A stretch of 50,840 nucleotides of DNA from an uncultured Eisenbergiella sp. (GCA_947626995.1 CANQUI010000009.1:1-50840); one strand, 5' to 3'; positions 33,609-41,790 are shown, counted from the stretch's first letter. The notes: generated from the letters alone by a model not told the origin. Program-made: numbers and translations.

Positions 33609-34487
33609 TCACTCAATATTCTGGATCTGCTCGCGCACTTTTTCGATAAGCGTCTTTAAATCGATCCCCCTGTCCGATATGGAAAGGTCCGTGGTCTTGG
33701 ACAGGATCGTATTGGCCTCCCGGTTCATCTCCTGCGCCACAAAGTCCAGTCTGCGCCCGACTCCCTCGCCATTCTCCAGCGCCTGTTTCATGGAGTTGAT
33801 GTGGCTTTTGAGCCGGACGATTTCCTCATCCACACATACCTTGTCTGCAAAAACGGCAACCTCCGTCAGAAGCCTTCCTTCGTCCGCCTGGACGTCGCCA
33901 AGCAGCTCCTTCACACGCTCGCTCAGCCTCTGCCGGTATTCCGTTACAATCTGGGGCGACCGCTCCTCGATAAACGCCACATGCGCGCCCAGCTCATCCA
34001 GCTTACCGTCCAGATCCGCCTTTAAATGCTCGCCTTCCCGCATCCTGGCTGCGGTCAGTTCCCCGGCCGCTCCCCGCAGCGCCTTTTCCAACGTCTTCCA
34101 GGTCCCCTCTTCGTCCTCCTGGGTCTCTTCCATGGAAAAAACCTCCGGATAGCGGGAGAGCACGGACAAAGACACATCTTCCTCCAGATCAAAATCCTGC
34201 GCCATCTGCCGCAGATATTCCAGATACTTTGCCGCCGCATCCTTGTTGTAGCGAATATGGACCGTTTCAGGGCCCACATCCTCGCAGGTGATAAAGATAT
34301 CCACCTTGCCGCGCTGCAGGTATTCCTTCAGCACGCTGCGGATGGACGATTCGAACAGATTCAGCCGCTTTGGCATCTTCAGATTCACGTCCAGATACCT
34401 GTGATTTACAGATTTTATCTCAACGGTAAATTTACGATCGTCTTCGCAGATTTCGCATCTGCCGAAGCCTGTCATACTCTTTATCAT
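33609..34487 (-). CDS. YicC family endoribonuclease
   Basis: The 292-residue protein begins MIKSMTGFGR, the YicC hallmark, followed by VEIKSVNHRYLDV and LKEYLQRGKVDI, and ends with the DUF1732 part, GRRLDFVAQEMNREANTI. Members degrade small RNAs or act on mRNA. GGAG lies five bases before ATG 34487; a 31-codon upstream extension is rejected because the family starts at MIKSMTG. It is the first gene of yicC-remA-gmk-rpoZ-rimO-pgsA. Confidence 0.94.
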   Translation of the reverse strand: MIKSMTGFGRCEICEDDRKFTVEIKSVNHRYLDVNLKMPKRLNLFESSIRSVLKEYLQRGKVDIFITCEDVGPETVHIRYNKDAAAKYLEYLRQMAQDFDLEEDVSLSVLSRYPEVFSMEETQEDEEGTWKTLEKALRGAAGELTAARMREGEHLKADLDGKLDELGAHVAFIEERSPQIVTEYRQRLSERVKELLGDVQADEGRLLTEVAVFADKVCVDEEIVRLKSHINSMKQALENGEGVGRRLDFVAQEMNREANTILSKTTDLSISDRGIDLKTLIEKVREQIQNIE

Positions 34488-34530
34488 CCGCTCTCCTATC
34501 CGCGCCCAAAGACGCCCTATTATCTTTTTT

Positions 34531-34559
34531 ATTATAAAGTAACGCTTTCTTTCCGTCAA
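34531..34559 (-). promoter_or_regulatory. Promoter of the yicC-gmk-rpoZ operon
   Basis: On the minus strand -35 TTGACG (34554-34559), 17-base spacer, -10 TATAAT (34531-34536), 44 bases before yicC. On the opposite strand TATACT near 34569 could be the -10 of rqcH, but its -35 is poor. Confidence 0.85.
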
Positions 34560-34649
34560 GTCTTCTGTTATACTATTCATAATACCCCAACCGGGGACTG
34601 AGAAAGGAAAGCGGCTGCCGCTTCATGGCGCGCAGCACCAGGATCCCAT

Positions 34650-36461
34650 ATGGCATTCGACGGCATTACCATCGCCAATCTGGCGCGTGATTTTAACAAA
34701 CTGCTTCTCAACGGCCGGCTGGTCAAAATCGCCCAGCCGGAAGTGGACGAACTTCTTTTGACCATAAAACCCGACGAAAAACAGTGCCAAAAAAACGGCT
34801 GTGACAGTTCCGGGCAGCTGCGCCTGTGCATTTCCGCCAGCGCCTCCCTGCCTCTGATCTATCTGATAGACCAGAACAAACCGGGGCCGCTTTCGGCCCC
34901 CAGCTTCTGTATGCTTTTACGCAAGCATCTGCAAAACGGCCGGATCGTTTCCATCCGCCAGCCCGGCCTGGAGCGCGTCCTTTTGTTTGAAATCGAGCAT
35001 CTGGATGAAATGGGCGATCTGAAGAAAAAGAAGCTGATCGTGGAGATCATGGGCAAGCACAGCAATATTATTTTCTGCGACGAAGACAACCGGATCATCG
35101 ACAGCATCAAGCATGTCTCCGCCCTTGTCAGTTCGGTTCGGGAGGTCCTTCCGGGAAAACCCTGGTTCATCGTACAGACGACGGATAAGGCCGACCCGCT
35201 CTCCCTGAGCCGCTCCGAATTTATGGAACGGATCTTTTCCCGCCCCCAGGAGTGCTACAAAGCGCTTTATACCTCCTGCACGGGGCTTTCCCCCGCCGTG
35301 GCCACAGAAATCTGCCATCGCGGCGGAGTCGATTCCTGCCGCAGCGCCATAGAGGCCAACGACGACCAGAAGGAATCCCTCTGGCAGGCGTTTTCCAAGG
35401 TGATGGACGACGTCCGGCAAAACAGATTTTCCCCCTGCATCGTCTACGAGAACCAGGCGCCGGCAGAATATGCCGCGCTGACGCTGACCTCCTATCCGGC
35501 CGCGCAGCGCAAGGACTATGCGGACATCTCCGTTCTGCTGGCCGATTACTACGAAGAGAAGAACCGGATCTCCCGGATCCGGCAGCGGTCCGCCGATCTG
35601 CGCCGGATCGTGGCAACGGCGCTGGAACGCAACGTCAAAAAATATGACCTGCAGCAAAAACAGATCAAAGATACGCAAAACCGCCAGCGCTACCGCGTCT
35701 ACGGAGAACTGCTCAACACATACGGATACAGCTGCCCGCCCGGCGCGGCGTCCCTGTCGGTCACGGATTTTTATTCCGGAAAGCCGGTCACGATCCCGCT
35801 GGATCCGCTGCTTTCCCCGGGGGAAAACGCAAAGCGGTATTTTGAAAAGTACAAAAAGCAGAAACGGACCTGCGAAGCCCTCACCCGGCTCACCCAGGAG
35901 GTACAGGAACAGATCCGCTATCTGGAATCCATCGCCACCGCGCTGGATATTGCGCAAAAGGAAGAGGACCTTGTCCAGATCAAAGAAGAACTGATCGAAT
36001 CCGGTTATCTGCGGCGAAAAGGCGCCGCAAAAAAACCCCGGATCACCAGCCGCCCTTTTCACTATATCAGCAGCGACGGGTTTCATATGTATGTCGGCAA
36101 AAACAACCTGCAAAACGAGGAACTGACCTTCCAGTTTGCCTCCGGGAACGACTGGTGGTTCCACGCGAAGGATATGCCGGGCTCCCATGTCATCGTCAAA
36201 TGCGAGGGCCGCGATCTGCCGGATGCCACCTATGAGGAGGCGGCGAGGCTGGCCGCCCACTATTCCCGCGGACAGTCCCTGGACAAAGTGGAGGTGGACT
36301 ATGTCCAACGGCGTCAGGTCAAAAAGGTGCCCGGCGCCAAACCGGGATTTGTCATCTATCACACCAACTACTCCATGCGGATCGGCACCGATATCTCGGG
36401 CATCCGCCTGGCAGAGCCAAACGAATCGCTCCCGCATGAAAAGAGGGTGTCCCCCTTATGA
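34650..36461 (+). CDS. rqcH: Rqc2/NFACT ribosome quality-control protein RqcH
   Basis: The 603-residue protein binds stalled 50S subunits and drives C-terminal alanine tailing of trapped chains. NFACT-N starts MAFDGITIANLARD and holds LVKIAQPEVDELLLTIKP. A coiled-coil/HhH middle (about 270-440) is followed by NFACT-R with DWWFHAKDMPGSHVIVKCEG (about 500-520). AGGA lies six to seven bases before the ATG. It is the only plus-strand gene here and diverges from yicC. An older name for the family is fibronectin-binding protein. Confidence 0.95.
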   Translation: MAFDGITIANLARDFNKLLLNGRLVKIAQPEVDELLLTIKPDEKQCQKNGCDSSGQLRLCISASASLPLIYLIDQNKPGPLSAPSFCMLLRKHLQNGRIVSIRQPGLERVLLFEIEHLDEMGDLKKKKLIVEIMGKHSNIIFCDEDNRIIDSIKHVSALVSSVREVLPGKPWFIVQTTDKADPLSLSRSEFMERIFSRPQECYKALYTSCTGLSPAVATEICHRGGVDSCRSAIEANDDQKESLWQAFSKVMDDVRQNRFSPCIVYENQAPAEYAALTLTSYPAAQRKDYADISVLLADYYEEKNRISRIRQRSADLRRIVATALERNVKKYDLQQKQIKDTQNRQRYRVYGELLNTYGYSCPPGAASLSVTDFYSGKPVTIPLDPLLSPGENAKRYFEKYKKQKRTCEALTRLTQEVQEQIRYLESIATALDIAQKEEDLVQIKEELIESGYLRRKGAAKKPRITSRPFHYISSDGFHMYVGKNNLQNEELTFQFASGNDWWFHAKDMPGSHVIVKCEGRDLPDATYEEAARLAAHYSRGQSLDKVEVDYVQRRQVKKVPGAKPGFVIYHTNYSMRIGTDISGIRLAEPNESLPHEKRVSPL

Positions 36462-36493
36462 AATCCGAACCCTTCTCATAAGAAACACCCTCT
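36439..36493 (-). terminator. Terminator between convergent rqcH and the coat-protein pair
   Basis: Outer arms 36443-36450 and 36485-36492 (GAGGGTGT with ACACCCTC) and an inner CTTATGA/TCATAAG stem. On the minus strand TTTTC follows, so it fits the coat-gene transcript best. The rqcH stop codon lies inside it, so it may also protect or end the plus transcript. Confidence 0.75.
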
Positions 36494-36517
36494 GCGCGCT
36501 CATCCCGCTATTTTTTC

Positions 36518-36775
36518 TTAGTTTGCCTTCTGGGAAAACAAACTCTTCACATGGTCGATCTCTTCCTGGGTCGCCTTGCTGGCGGGCACATAATACGCCT
36601 TTTCCCTCGCGATCTGATACAGCTCCTCCTGAGACTGTTCACAGGCGTTGCGGAACTGTTTCAGAGTCGTCTTTAACTCCTGGTTTTCCGTCTGGGGAAT
36701 CATCTCGCCAAACCGCATCAGTTCTCCGTTGATGCCGGTGAGCGTATCCGCCACCATTGTCTTTTCTTCGATCAT
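36518..36775 (-). CDS. CotF-like spore coat protein, C-terminal half type
   Basis: The 85-residue helical protein contains TMVADTLTGINGELMRFGEM and ELYQIAREKAYYVPASKATQ, matching the second half of the CotF coat family (PF07875). No signal peptide. GGGAG lies about six bases before the ATG. It follows a 61-residue partner by 24 bases; together they look like CotF split in two, an arrangement known in Clostridia. Confidence 0.85.
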   Translation of the reverse strand: MIEEKTMVADTLTGINGELMRFGEMIPQTENQELKTTLKQFRNACEQSQEELYQIAREKAYYVPASKATQEEIDHVKSLFSQKAN

Positions 36776-36799
36776 ACTGTCTCCCTTCCGCCTTTTGGG

Positions 36800-36985
36800 C
36801 TACTGCAAAAATTTCATCAGGGTCTGTTTGTTCTCCATTGCGGATTTCGCCCCTTTTTCAAAGAACTGCTTTACTTTGGCATCCTTGGCGCAGCTGGCGT
36901 ACTCCTGCATTTTACAATGCGTCGTGTCGTACCCGCCGATCAGGTGCCGGAGATTCTGCAATTCCAATTCCGATAAATTTGCCAT
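36800..36985 (-). CDS. CotF-like spore coat protein, N-terminal half type
   Basis: The 61-residue protein has LSELELQNLRHLIGGYDTTH and QFFEKGAKSAMENKQTLMKFL, matching the N-terminal half of CotF-type helical coat proteins. AGGAGG lies seven bases before the ATG. A sporulation-type -10 (CATACTGTA) lies about 35 bases upstream, consistent with mother-cell expression. Confidence 0.85.
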   Translation of the reverse strand: MANLSELELQNLRHLIGGYDTTHCKMQEYASCAKDAKVKQFFEKGAKSAMENKQTLMKFLQ

Positions 36986-37019
36986 TTTCTGCCTCCTTTT
37001 CGTCGTTTTTTATTACGTT

Positions 37020-37051
37020 TACAGTATGCTTAAAGCCGGCAGGTTTTATAC
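37020..37051 (-). promoter_or_regulatory. Possible mother-cell sigma (sigma-E/K) promoter of the coat pair
   Basis: On the minus strand CATACTGTA (37020-37028) fits the sigma-K -10 CATANNNTA and is close to the sigma-E -10. GTATA (37047-37051) upstream resembles a sigma-E -35, although the spacing is a base or two long. Assignment rests on the coat-gene context. Confidence 0.5.
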
Positions 37052-37066
37052 AGGCCGTTTGGGTTT

Positions 37067-38002
37067 TTACCCGTTTGCCGCTTTTAGCCGCGCCTCATCG
37101 TAGGGAATCAGAACCTCCACATATCCGGCGGCATAGGGGGCGATCTCATAGGGCGGCAGGTAAAATACGATCCCCTCGTCAGAAAAATAATAATCCGCCT
37201 TCTTCATATCGTAGGTCTTGATCTGTTCCGCCGCATCTTCATAAAATCCCCTATCCCGATCCTGCGAAATCAGCGCCGCGAAACGGGCGCGCAGCAGCTT
37301 ATCCCAATCTTCGCGCGTCAGGCCGGTCATCTGCTCCAGTGTAACAGGCTGCCCGTCCTGTATGCGAAAGACGTGTCCTTCCCGATAAGGCATCCCGTGC
37401 GCGCCGCCTTCATATAAATAGGAATCCTGCAGCACGCTCAAATACCCCGCCTTTTCTTTGACAGAGGTCACTTCATAATCCTCGCTCCAGGGGCCCGGCC
37501 ACCCGATGTCGCGGCTTTCCCGATACACCTCCAGCGCGGACTGCCGCATGGAATCCTCCTGCGTTTCATACTCCTCTGCCTTGCCGCTTGCCCACTCTTC
37601 AAAATAGCGGTTGATGGCCGACACCCCTTCCTGGCGCCCCAGAAAGTGCGGATAAGACAATCTGGTCTGAAAGATCACGGTGCCGTCATCCGCCGTGTAC
37701 TGCCGGTCATAGGAATAAATCTCGTAGCTGAGTTCATCCGTCACCTGATTCTCCGGACGTCCTGTCTGGTTTTGCGGGCTTTCCTCCCATTTTGCCGACG
37801 GATTTTGCGTTTCCTGTTCCTGCTCTTTTAAGTCCGTTCCCATGGGTTCCTCCGTGGATTCTTCCATGGATTCTTCCATGGATTCCTCCATGGAAGAATC
37901 CGTGGGAGGCGGATCCACGGTGCTCTTGATACAGCCCGTCCAAAAAAATGCGAGCAGGCAGCACAGCGCTGCCGTATATCCTCTGTTTGGAGTCCGCTTC
38001 AT
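37067..38002 (-). CDS. Lipoprotein with DUF4163/DUF3298 domain
   Basis: The 311-residue lipoprotein has a signal peptide with lipobox FWTGC (Cys near 24), a linker with repeated SMEE units, and a C-terminal PdaC/RsiV-like domain (about 105-311). Domain marks are VIFQTRLSYPHFLG, AINRYFEEWA, YLYEGGAHGMPYREG (the DUF3298 GGAHG motif) and IVFYLPPYEIAPYAAG. Such domains bind or sense peptidoglycan or lysozyme, or simply shape a surface protein. GAGGGAC precedes ATG 38002; an upstream in-frame ATG would bypass the signal peptide. It has its own promoter. Confidence 0.88.
   Translation of the reverse strand: MKRTPNRGYTAALCCLLAFFWTGCIKSTVDPPPTDSSMEESMEESMEESTEEPMGTDLKEQEQETQNPSAKWEESPQNQTGRPENQVTDELSYEIYSYDRQYTADDGTVIFQTRLSYPHFLGRQEGVSAINRYFEEWASGKAEEYETQEDSMRQSALEVYRESRDIGWPGPWSEDYEVTSVKEKAGYLSVLQDSYLYEGGAHGMPYREGHVFRIQDGQPVTLEQMTGLTREDWDKLLRARFAALISQDRDRGFYEDAAEQIKTYDMKKADYYFSDEGIVFYLPPYEIAPYAAGYVEVLIPYDEARLKAANG
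37844..37895. repeat. Tandem 12-base repeat encoding SMEE units
   Basis: About four copies of a 12-base unit close to TCCATGGATTCT lie in the linker of the lipoprotein gene and encode SMEESMEESMEE on the minus strand. The unit is a multiple of three, so copy-number change would keep the frame. Confidence 0.85.
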
Positions 38003-38033
38003 ACCTGTCCCTCTCTTTCCCGGAAAAGTCCTT

Positions 38034-38062
38034 TTTATACAAAGCGTTCCCGATTTATGCAA
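38034..38062 (-). promoter_or_regulatory. Promoter of the DUF3298 lipoprotein
   Basis: On the minus strand -35 TTGCAT (38057-38062), 17-base spacer, -10 TATAAA (38034-38039), about 32 bases upstream of the ATG and right behind the glgA terminator. Confidence 0.8.
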
Positions 38063-38098
38063 AAATATACGCCGGGATCCAAAAAGATCCCGGCGTAT
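38061..38098 (-). terminator. Terminator after glgA
   Basis: Perfect 13-base arms (38067-38079 and 38086-38098) with a six-base loop; TTTTTG follows on the minus strand. Confidence 0.92.
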
Positions 38099-38136
38099 CC
38101 GAACCCTCTTTTATTTTGCTGCCAAATCCCAGATCG

Positions 38137-39585
38137 TCATCTCCCGATCAGCCAGTCGTACATCTCCTGATATTTTCTCGCGGAAACAAACCAGGAAAAG
38201 TCCGCCGCCATACCGCGGTCCACGATCTTGTTCCATTCCCGTTTCCGGTCATAGTAAATCTGCTCCGCATAGCGGATGGTGCCCAGCATCTCATGGGCGT
38301 TGTAATTACAGAAGGAAAATCCGGTTCCGGTCCCTTCGTATTCGTTGTACGGCTGCACCGTATCCTTCAGCCCGCCGGTCTCCCGTACGATGGGCACGGT
38401 GCCGTATCGAAGGCTCATCAGCTGGCTCAGTCCGCAGGGCTCGAACAGGGACGGCATCAAAAATGCGTCGCTGGCCGCATAGATCTTATGGGACAGCTCC
38501 TCCGAATAATAGATCTGGGCGGAAACCTTGCCGCCGTATTTCCAGGCGAAATGACGGAACATATTTTCATAACGCTCCTCGCCGGTCCCCAGCACCACGA
38601 TCTGCACGTTATCCTGACACAGCTCATCCATCACATAGGCGATCAGGTCGAATCCCTTCTGGTCGGTCAGACGGGATACGATGCCGATCATCATCGTCCG
38701 GTCGTCCCTCCACAATCCGAGCTCTTCCTGCAGCGCCCGTTTGTTCTTCACCTTTTCCTTGCGGAAATTCACCGCGTTATAGGGGCTGACGATGTAACGG
38801 TCCTTATCCGGACTGAATTCATCGTAATCGATCCCGTTTACAATACCGCGCAGATCATGTTCCCTCGCCCGCAGCAGGCCGTCCAGCCCTTCGCCGTAAA
38901 AGGCGGTCTTAATCTCCCGGGCATAGGTTTCGCTCACCGTGGTGATCGCGTCCGCATAGACCAGCCCGCCCTTTAGGATATTGGCGTCCTTATACGCTTC
39001 CAGCTTATCCGGCGTGAAATAATACTCCGGCAGCCCCGTGATGTCCCGCACCTCTTTGATGCTCCATTTCCCCTGGAATTTCAGGTTGTGAATGGTCATC
39101 ACGGTCTTGATCCCCCAGTAGAACTCTCCGCGGCTGAAACGCTCATGCAGATAGACGGGAATCAGCCCCGTCTGCCAGTCGTGGCAGTGAATCAGATCCG
39201 GCTTAAAGCCGATCACCGGAAGGATAGAGAGTACCGCCTTGGAAAAATAAGCGAATTTTTCGATCTCAAACAGCGCGTTGTCGCAGTACGGTTTGAACCC
39301 GTTGAAATAATATTCGTTGTCGATAAAATAATATTTGATGCCGTTGTACTCCGCTTCCAGGATCCCCACATATTCGTTCTTCCAGTTGAAATCCATGTAA
39401 AAATGATCCCGGTAACGGAGCATATCCTTTTTATTCTGATGCATGCAGTTGTATTTGGGCAATACCACCCGCACATCATAATATTCTCTGTCGATACATT
39501 TCGGCAGCGAACCCACCACATCAGCAAGACCGCCGGTCTTAATGAAGGGCACCCCCTCCGACGCCACAAACAAAATGTTCTTCAT
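38137..39585 (-). CDS. glgA: Glycogen synthase (ADP-glucose)
   Basis: The 482-residue GT5 enzyme extends alpha-1,4-glucan from ADP-glucose. The donor-loop motif KTGGLADVVGSLP near residue 16, HCHDWQTGLIP, the C-terminal PSLFEPCGLSQLMSLRYGT and VRETGGLKDTVQPYN are all present. I use ATG 39585 with GGAGG eight bases upstream; an ATG five codons earlier is possible. No other glg genes are adjacent. It is transcribed alone from 39635-39663 to the terminator at 38061. Confidence 0.96.
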   Translation of the reverse strand: MKNILFVASEGVPFIKTGGLADVVGSLPKCIDREYYDVRVVLPKYNCMHQNKKDMLRYRDHFYMDFNWKNEYVGILEAEYNGIKYYFIDNEYYFNGFKPYCDNALFEIEKFAYFSKAVLSILPVIGFKPDLIHCHDWQTGLIPVYLHERFSRGEFYWGIKTVMTIHNLKFQGKWSIKEVRDITGLPEYYFTPDKLEAYKDANILKGGLVYADAITTVSETYAREIKTAFYGEGLDGLLRAREHDLRGIVNGIDYDEFSPDKDRYIVSPYNAVNFRKEKVKNKRALQEELGLWRDDRTMMIGIVSRLTDQKGFDLIAYVMDELCQDNVQIVVLGTGEERYENMFRHFAWKYGGKVSAQIYYSEELSHKIYAASDAFLMPSLFEPCGLSQLMSLRYGTVPIVRETGGLKDTVQPYNEYEGTGTGFSFCNYNAHEMLGTIRYAEQIYYDRKREWNKIVDRGMAADFSWFVSARKYQEMYDWLIGR

Positions 39586-39634
39586 GTCGTATCCTCCCAT
39601 GCAGATATTGGAAATCCAGTCCTTCTCTGATACG

Positions 39635-39663
39635 ATTATACACTATTTTGGCATCGAATGAAA
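39635..39663 (-). promoter_or_regulatory. Promoter of glgA
   Basis: On the minus strand -10 TATAAT (39635-39640) with a weak -35 TTTCAT (39658-39663) at 17 bases. Confidence 0.65.
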
Positions 39664-39671
39664 GTGTTTTT

Positions 39672-40199
39672 TCACTCTTTATACTGGAGCCGGATCTTAT
39701 CCGCAATGAGCGCGATAAACTCGGAATTGGTGGGTTTTCCCTTTCCCGTATTGATCGTATACCCAAACAGTGCGTCCAGCGTTTCCATCCTTCCCCGGTT
39801 CCAGGCCACCTCGATGGCATGGCGGATTGCCCGTTCCACGCGGCTGGAGGTGGTCTGATATTTCATCGCAATGGTCGGATACAGCGTTTTGGTGATGGCG
39901 CCCAGTATTTCCATGTCGTTGACGGACATCTGGATGGCGTCCCGCAGATATTGATAGCCCTTGATATGGGCGGGAACGCCGATCTCATGGATCATATCGG
40001 TCACATCCTTTTCCAGGTTGCGGGCCGCATAAGGGCGCGCCGGTTCGTCTTTCTTTCCCGCCTCCTCTTCCCGATCCGGCCTGCCTGCGGCGGGCACCGT
40101 AATCATGATCTGGAATTCTCTATTGTTTTTCATCAGATCCGTCAGAATCTGCACCACTCTTTCGCTCTCTTTTCCGGCTGTCACGCTAAGCTGTTCCAT
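39672..40199 (-). CDS. spo0A: Spo0A with an internally deleted receiver domain (DNA-binding domain intact)
   Basis: The 175-residue protein has the complete Spo0A C-terminal domain (about 61-175): [32 protein letters not shown], the recognition helix [18 protein letters not shown] and [18 protein letters not shown] normal Spo0A is about 260-270 residues with a phosphoacceptor receiver domain first. Here only some 35 N-terminal residues (MEQLSV...ILTDLMKN...FQIMI) look like the receiver's first strand and helix, the acidic ADD pocket reads AGKES, and the phosphorylation Asp and downstream Lys are absent. A charged linker follows. GGAGG lies seven bases before ATG 40199, and a promoter and a 0A box lie upstream, so the gene is intact rather than decayed. 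It occupies the usual spoIVB-spo0A position. Confidence 0.88.
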   Translation of the reverse strand: MEQLSVTAGKESERVVQILTDLMKNNREFQIMITVPAAGRPDREEEAGKKDEPARPYAARNLEKDVTDMIHEIGVPAHIKGYQYLRDAIQMSVNDMEILGAITKTLYPTIAMKYQTTSSRVERAIRHAIEVAWNRGRMETLDALFGYTINTGKGKPTNSEFIALIADKIRLQYKE

Positions 40200-40232
40200 G
40201 ATTTTCCTCCATTTGGATTTTTGCCTGTCTGC

Positions 40233-40239
40233 TGTCGAA
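40233..40239. promoter_or_regulatory. Putative 0A box
   Basis: TGTCGAA on the plus strand matches the Spo0A-binding core TGNCGAA. It lies between the spo0A promoter and its start codon, 34 bases before the ATG, so Spo0A could regulate its own gene. A one-mismatch copy (CTGTCGTT on the minus strand, about 40372-40379) lies upstream of the promoter. Confidence 0.55.
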
Positions 40240-40281
40240 AATCTGTGGGATCCGACCGCAATTCTCTTTGTTAACAGGCAC

Positions 40282-40311
40282 ATTATAGCCCCTGACAGGT
40301 AAACCATGCAA
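40282..40311 (-). promoter_or_regulatory. Promoter of the short spo0A
   Basis: On the minus strand -35 TTGCAT (40306-40311), 18-base spacer, -10 TATAAT (40282-40287), about 83 bases upstream of the start. It looks like a sigma-A site. Confidence 0.75.
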
Positions 40312-40322
40312 GAAAATGGTAT

Positions 40323-40367
40323 CGGTAAAAAGCGCGCAAATATGCCTTTTTTCGAGCCTTTTTACCG
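40323..40367. repeat. Ten-base inverted repeat upstream of the spo0A promoter
   Basis: CGGTAAAAAG (40323-40332) and CTTTTTACCG (40358-40367) are perfect complements separated by 25 bases. It could end the spoIVB transcript (no proper T run follows) or bind a regulator just upstream of the promoter. Confidence 0.6.
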
Positions 40368-40431
40368 GAAAACGACAGGTTTTTTCTCGAATATACGCGA
40401 ATTCTATCGATTTTTCGTCTCTTTCGCATCC

Positions 40432-41736
40432 TTACTGCGAAAGCATGTTCTCGATAAAGATCCCGTAGCCTCTGGCGGGATCGTTGACCAGTACGTGCGT
40501 GACGGCGCCGATGAGTTTCCCGTCCTGCAGGATGGGTGAGCCGGACATTCCCTGCACGATGCCCCCGGTCTTTTCCAAAAGCTCCGGATCGGTCACCAAA
40601 AGCTCCAGGCCCCGGTTCACGTTATCATGATCCAGATGGATCTGACGGATCTCGATATCAAAAAGCCGTGGCGTCGTTTCGCCGTCCACGCAGCACAGAA
40701 TCTGCGCCGGTCCGATCTTGACTTCCTGTTTTAATCCGATGGGCAGCGCCTCCGCCCGGATACTGTCCGCGGCGTCGTCGTTTAGGACGCCGAAGATCCC
40801 GCCTGCCGAGTTCACCCGGATGGTTCCTATTTTATTGTCCGGATTGTAGTCGATGATACCGGTCAGTTCTCCCGGGCTTCCGCCTTCCCCCTTTTTTACC
40901 GCCACGATTTCCGTTTTGTACAGGCTGCCGCTTTTGACATCCATTAACATCGTCGTATCAATATCGTTGATGCCGTGCCCCAGCGCGCCGAATTCCCGGT
41001 TCTGATCCAGATACGTCATGGTTCCGACCCCCTGGGCGTTGTCCCGGATCCAGATTCCCAGCTTATATTCTCCCTCTACATTCTGTTCCGGCTTTACCTT
41101 CACATCAAACACCTCTTCGCCCCTGCGAATGGTGAGGACCATTTCCGCCCCATAAGTATCGGCAATTTTGTCCATCAGCTGCTGCTTGGATTCGATCTGT
41201 TCCCCGTCCGCTTCCAGAATGTAATCTCCTTCCTGCAGCAAATGCGCCGCCGGTTCCTTCCGGCTCCCGTTGATCCCTTCGAAGTCTCCCTGGGCGATTA
41301 CAAGCACGCCGTCCGTTTTCACATAGATCCCGATGGGAACCCCCGCGGGGATCAGCATCTCGTCCGGAATGACCTCGACATCCACCGTCTTAAAAGGAAA
41401 TACGCCAAACAGTTTGACATTCATCAAATAGCTCTGCGTCCGATTCGCCACAAGCGTCGTGGGTTCGTACAGATCGATCCTGAGAGATTCCTTCGTTTCC
41501 GTCTGTTTCACCTGCATGTCCGCCGCCGGGATCGCCTCTTGATCGTCTTGTTTTGGCAGATACACCTCTCCCCATGCCGGCACGTGAAAAGAAATCTGCT
41601 GCTGTACGCCCGCCTTGATCCGAATGGACGCGGGTATTTTCTCCCATGTATGAAAAAGCCAGCCGCCGGTCAGGACGGCTATGGCGGATATGCCGGCCAA
41701 ATACAGCAGTCCCCTTTTTCTTATTCCCGTTTTCAC
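40432..41736 (-). CDS. spoIVB: SpoIVB serine peptidase
   Basis: The 434-residue forespore protease signals across the inter-membrane space to activate sigma-K processing. It has one N-terminal membrane segment (about 9-27), a PDZ domain (about 125-215) and a family S55 domain. His254 (FGALGHGI) and the nucleophile in GMSGSP (396-401) match the catalytic triad, and an Asp near 383 is the likely third member. The start is GTG 41736. It precedes spo0A as in other sporulating Firmicutes. Confidence 0.94.
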   Translation of the reverse strand: MKTGIRKRGLLYLAGISAIAVLTGGWLFHTWEKIPASIRIKAGVQQQISFHVPAWGEVYLPKQDDQEAIPAADMQVKQTETKESLRIDLYEPTTLVANRTQSYLMNVKLFGVFPFKTVDVEVIPDEMLIPAGVPIGIYVKTDGVLVIAQGDFEGINGSRKEPAAHLLQEGDYILEADGEQIESKQQLMDKIADTYGAEMVLTIRRGEEVFDVKVKPEQNVEGEYKLGIWIRDNAQGVGTMTYLDQNREFGALGHGINDIDTTMLMDVKSGSLYKTEIVAVKKGEGGSPGELTGIIDYNPDNKIGTIRVNSAGGIFGVLNDDAADSIRAEALPIGLKQEVKIGPAQILCCVDGETTPRLFDIEIRQIHLDHDNVNRGLELLVTDPELLEKTGGIVQGMSGSPILQDGKLIGAVTHVLVNDPARGYGIFIENMLSQ

Positions 41737-41790
41737 CGCTTTCTCACATCCTTTCCTTCCTATTCCTGCAACGCCGTGTTTTTCAAAAAC

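Noticed and set aside
34917-36437. A 506-codon minus-strand frame opposite rqcH
   Set aside because: rqcH is clear on the plus strand, and the antisense text matches no family and has no start signals.
37844-37895. Short repeats as a CRISPR-like array
   Set aside because: Units are contiguous 12-mers without spacers and encode a regular peptide repeat in a lipoprotein.
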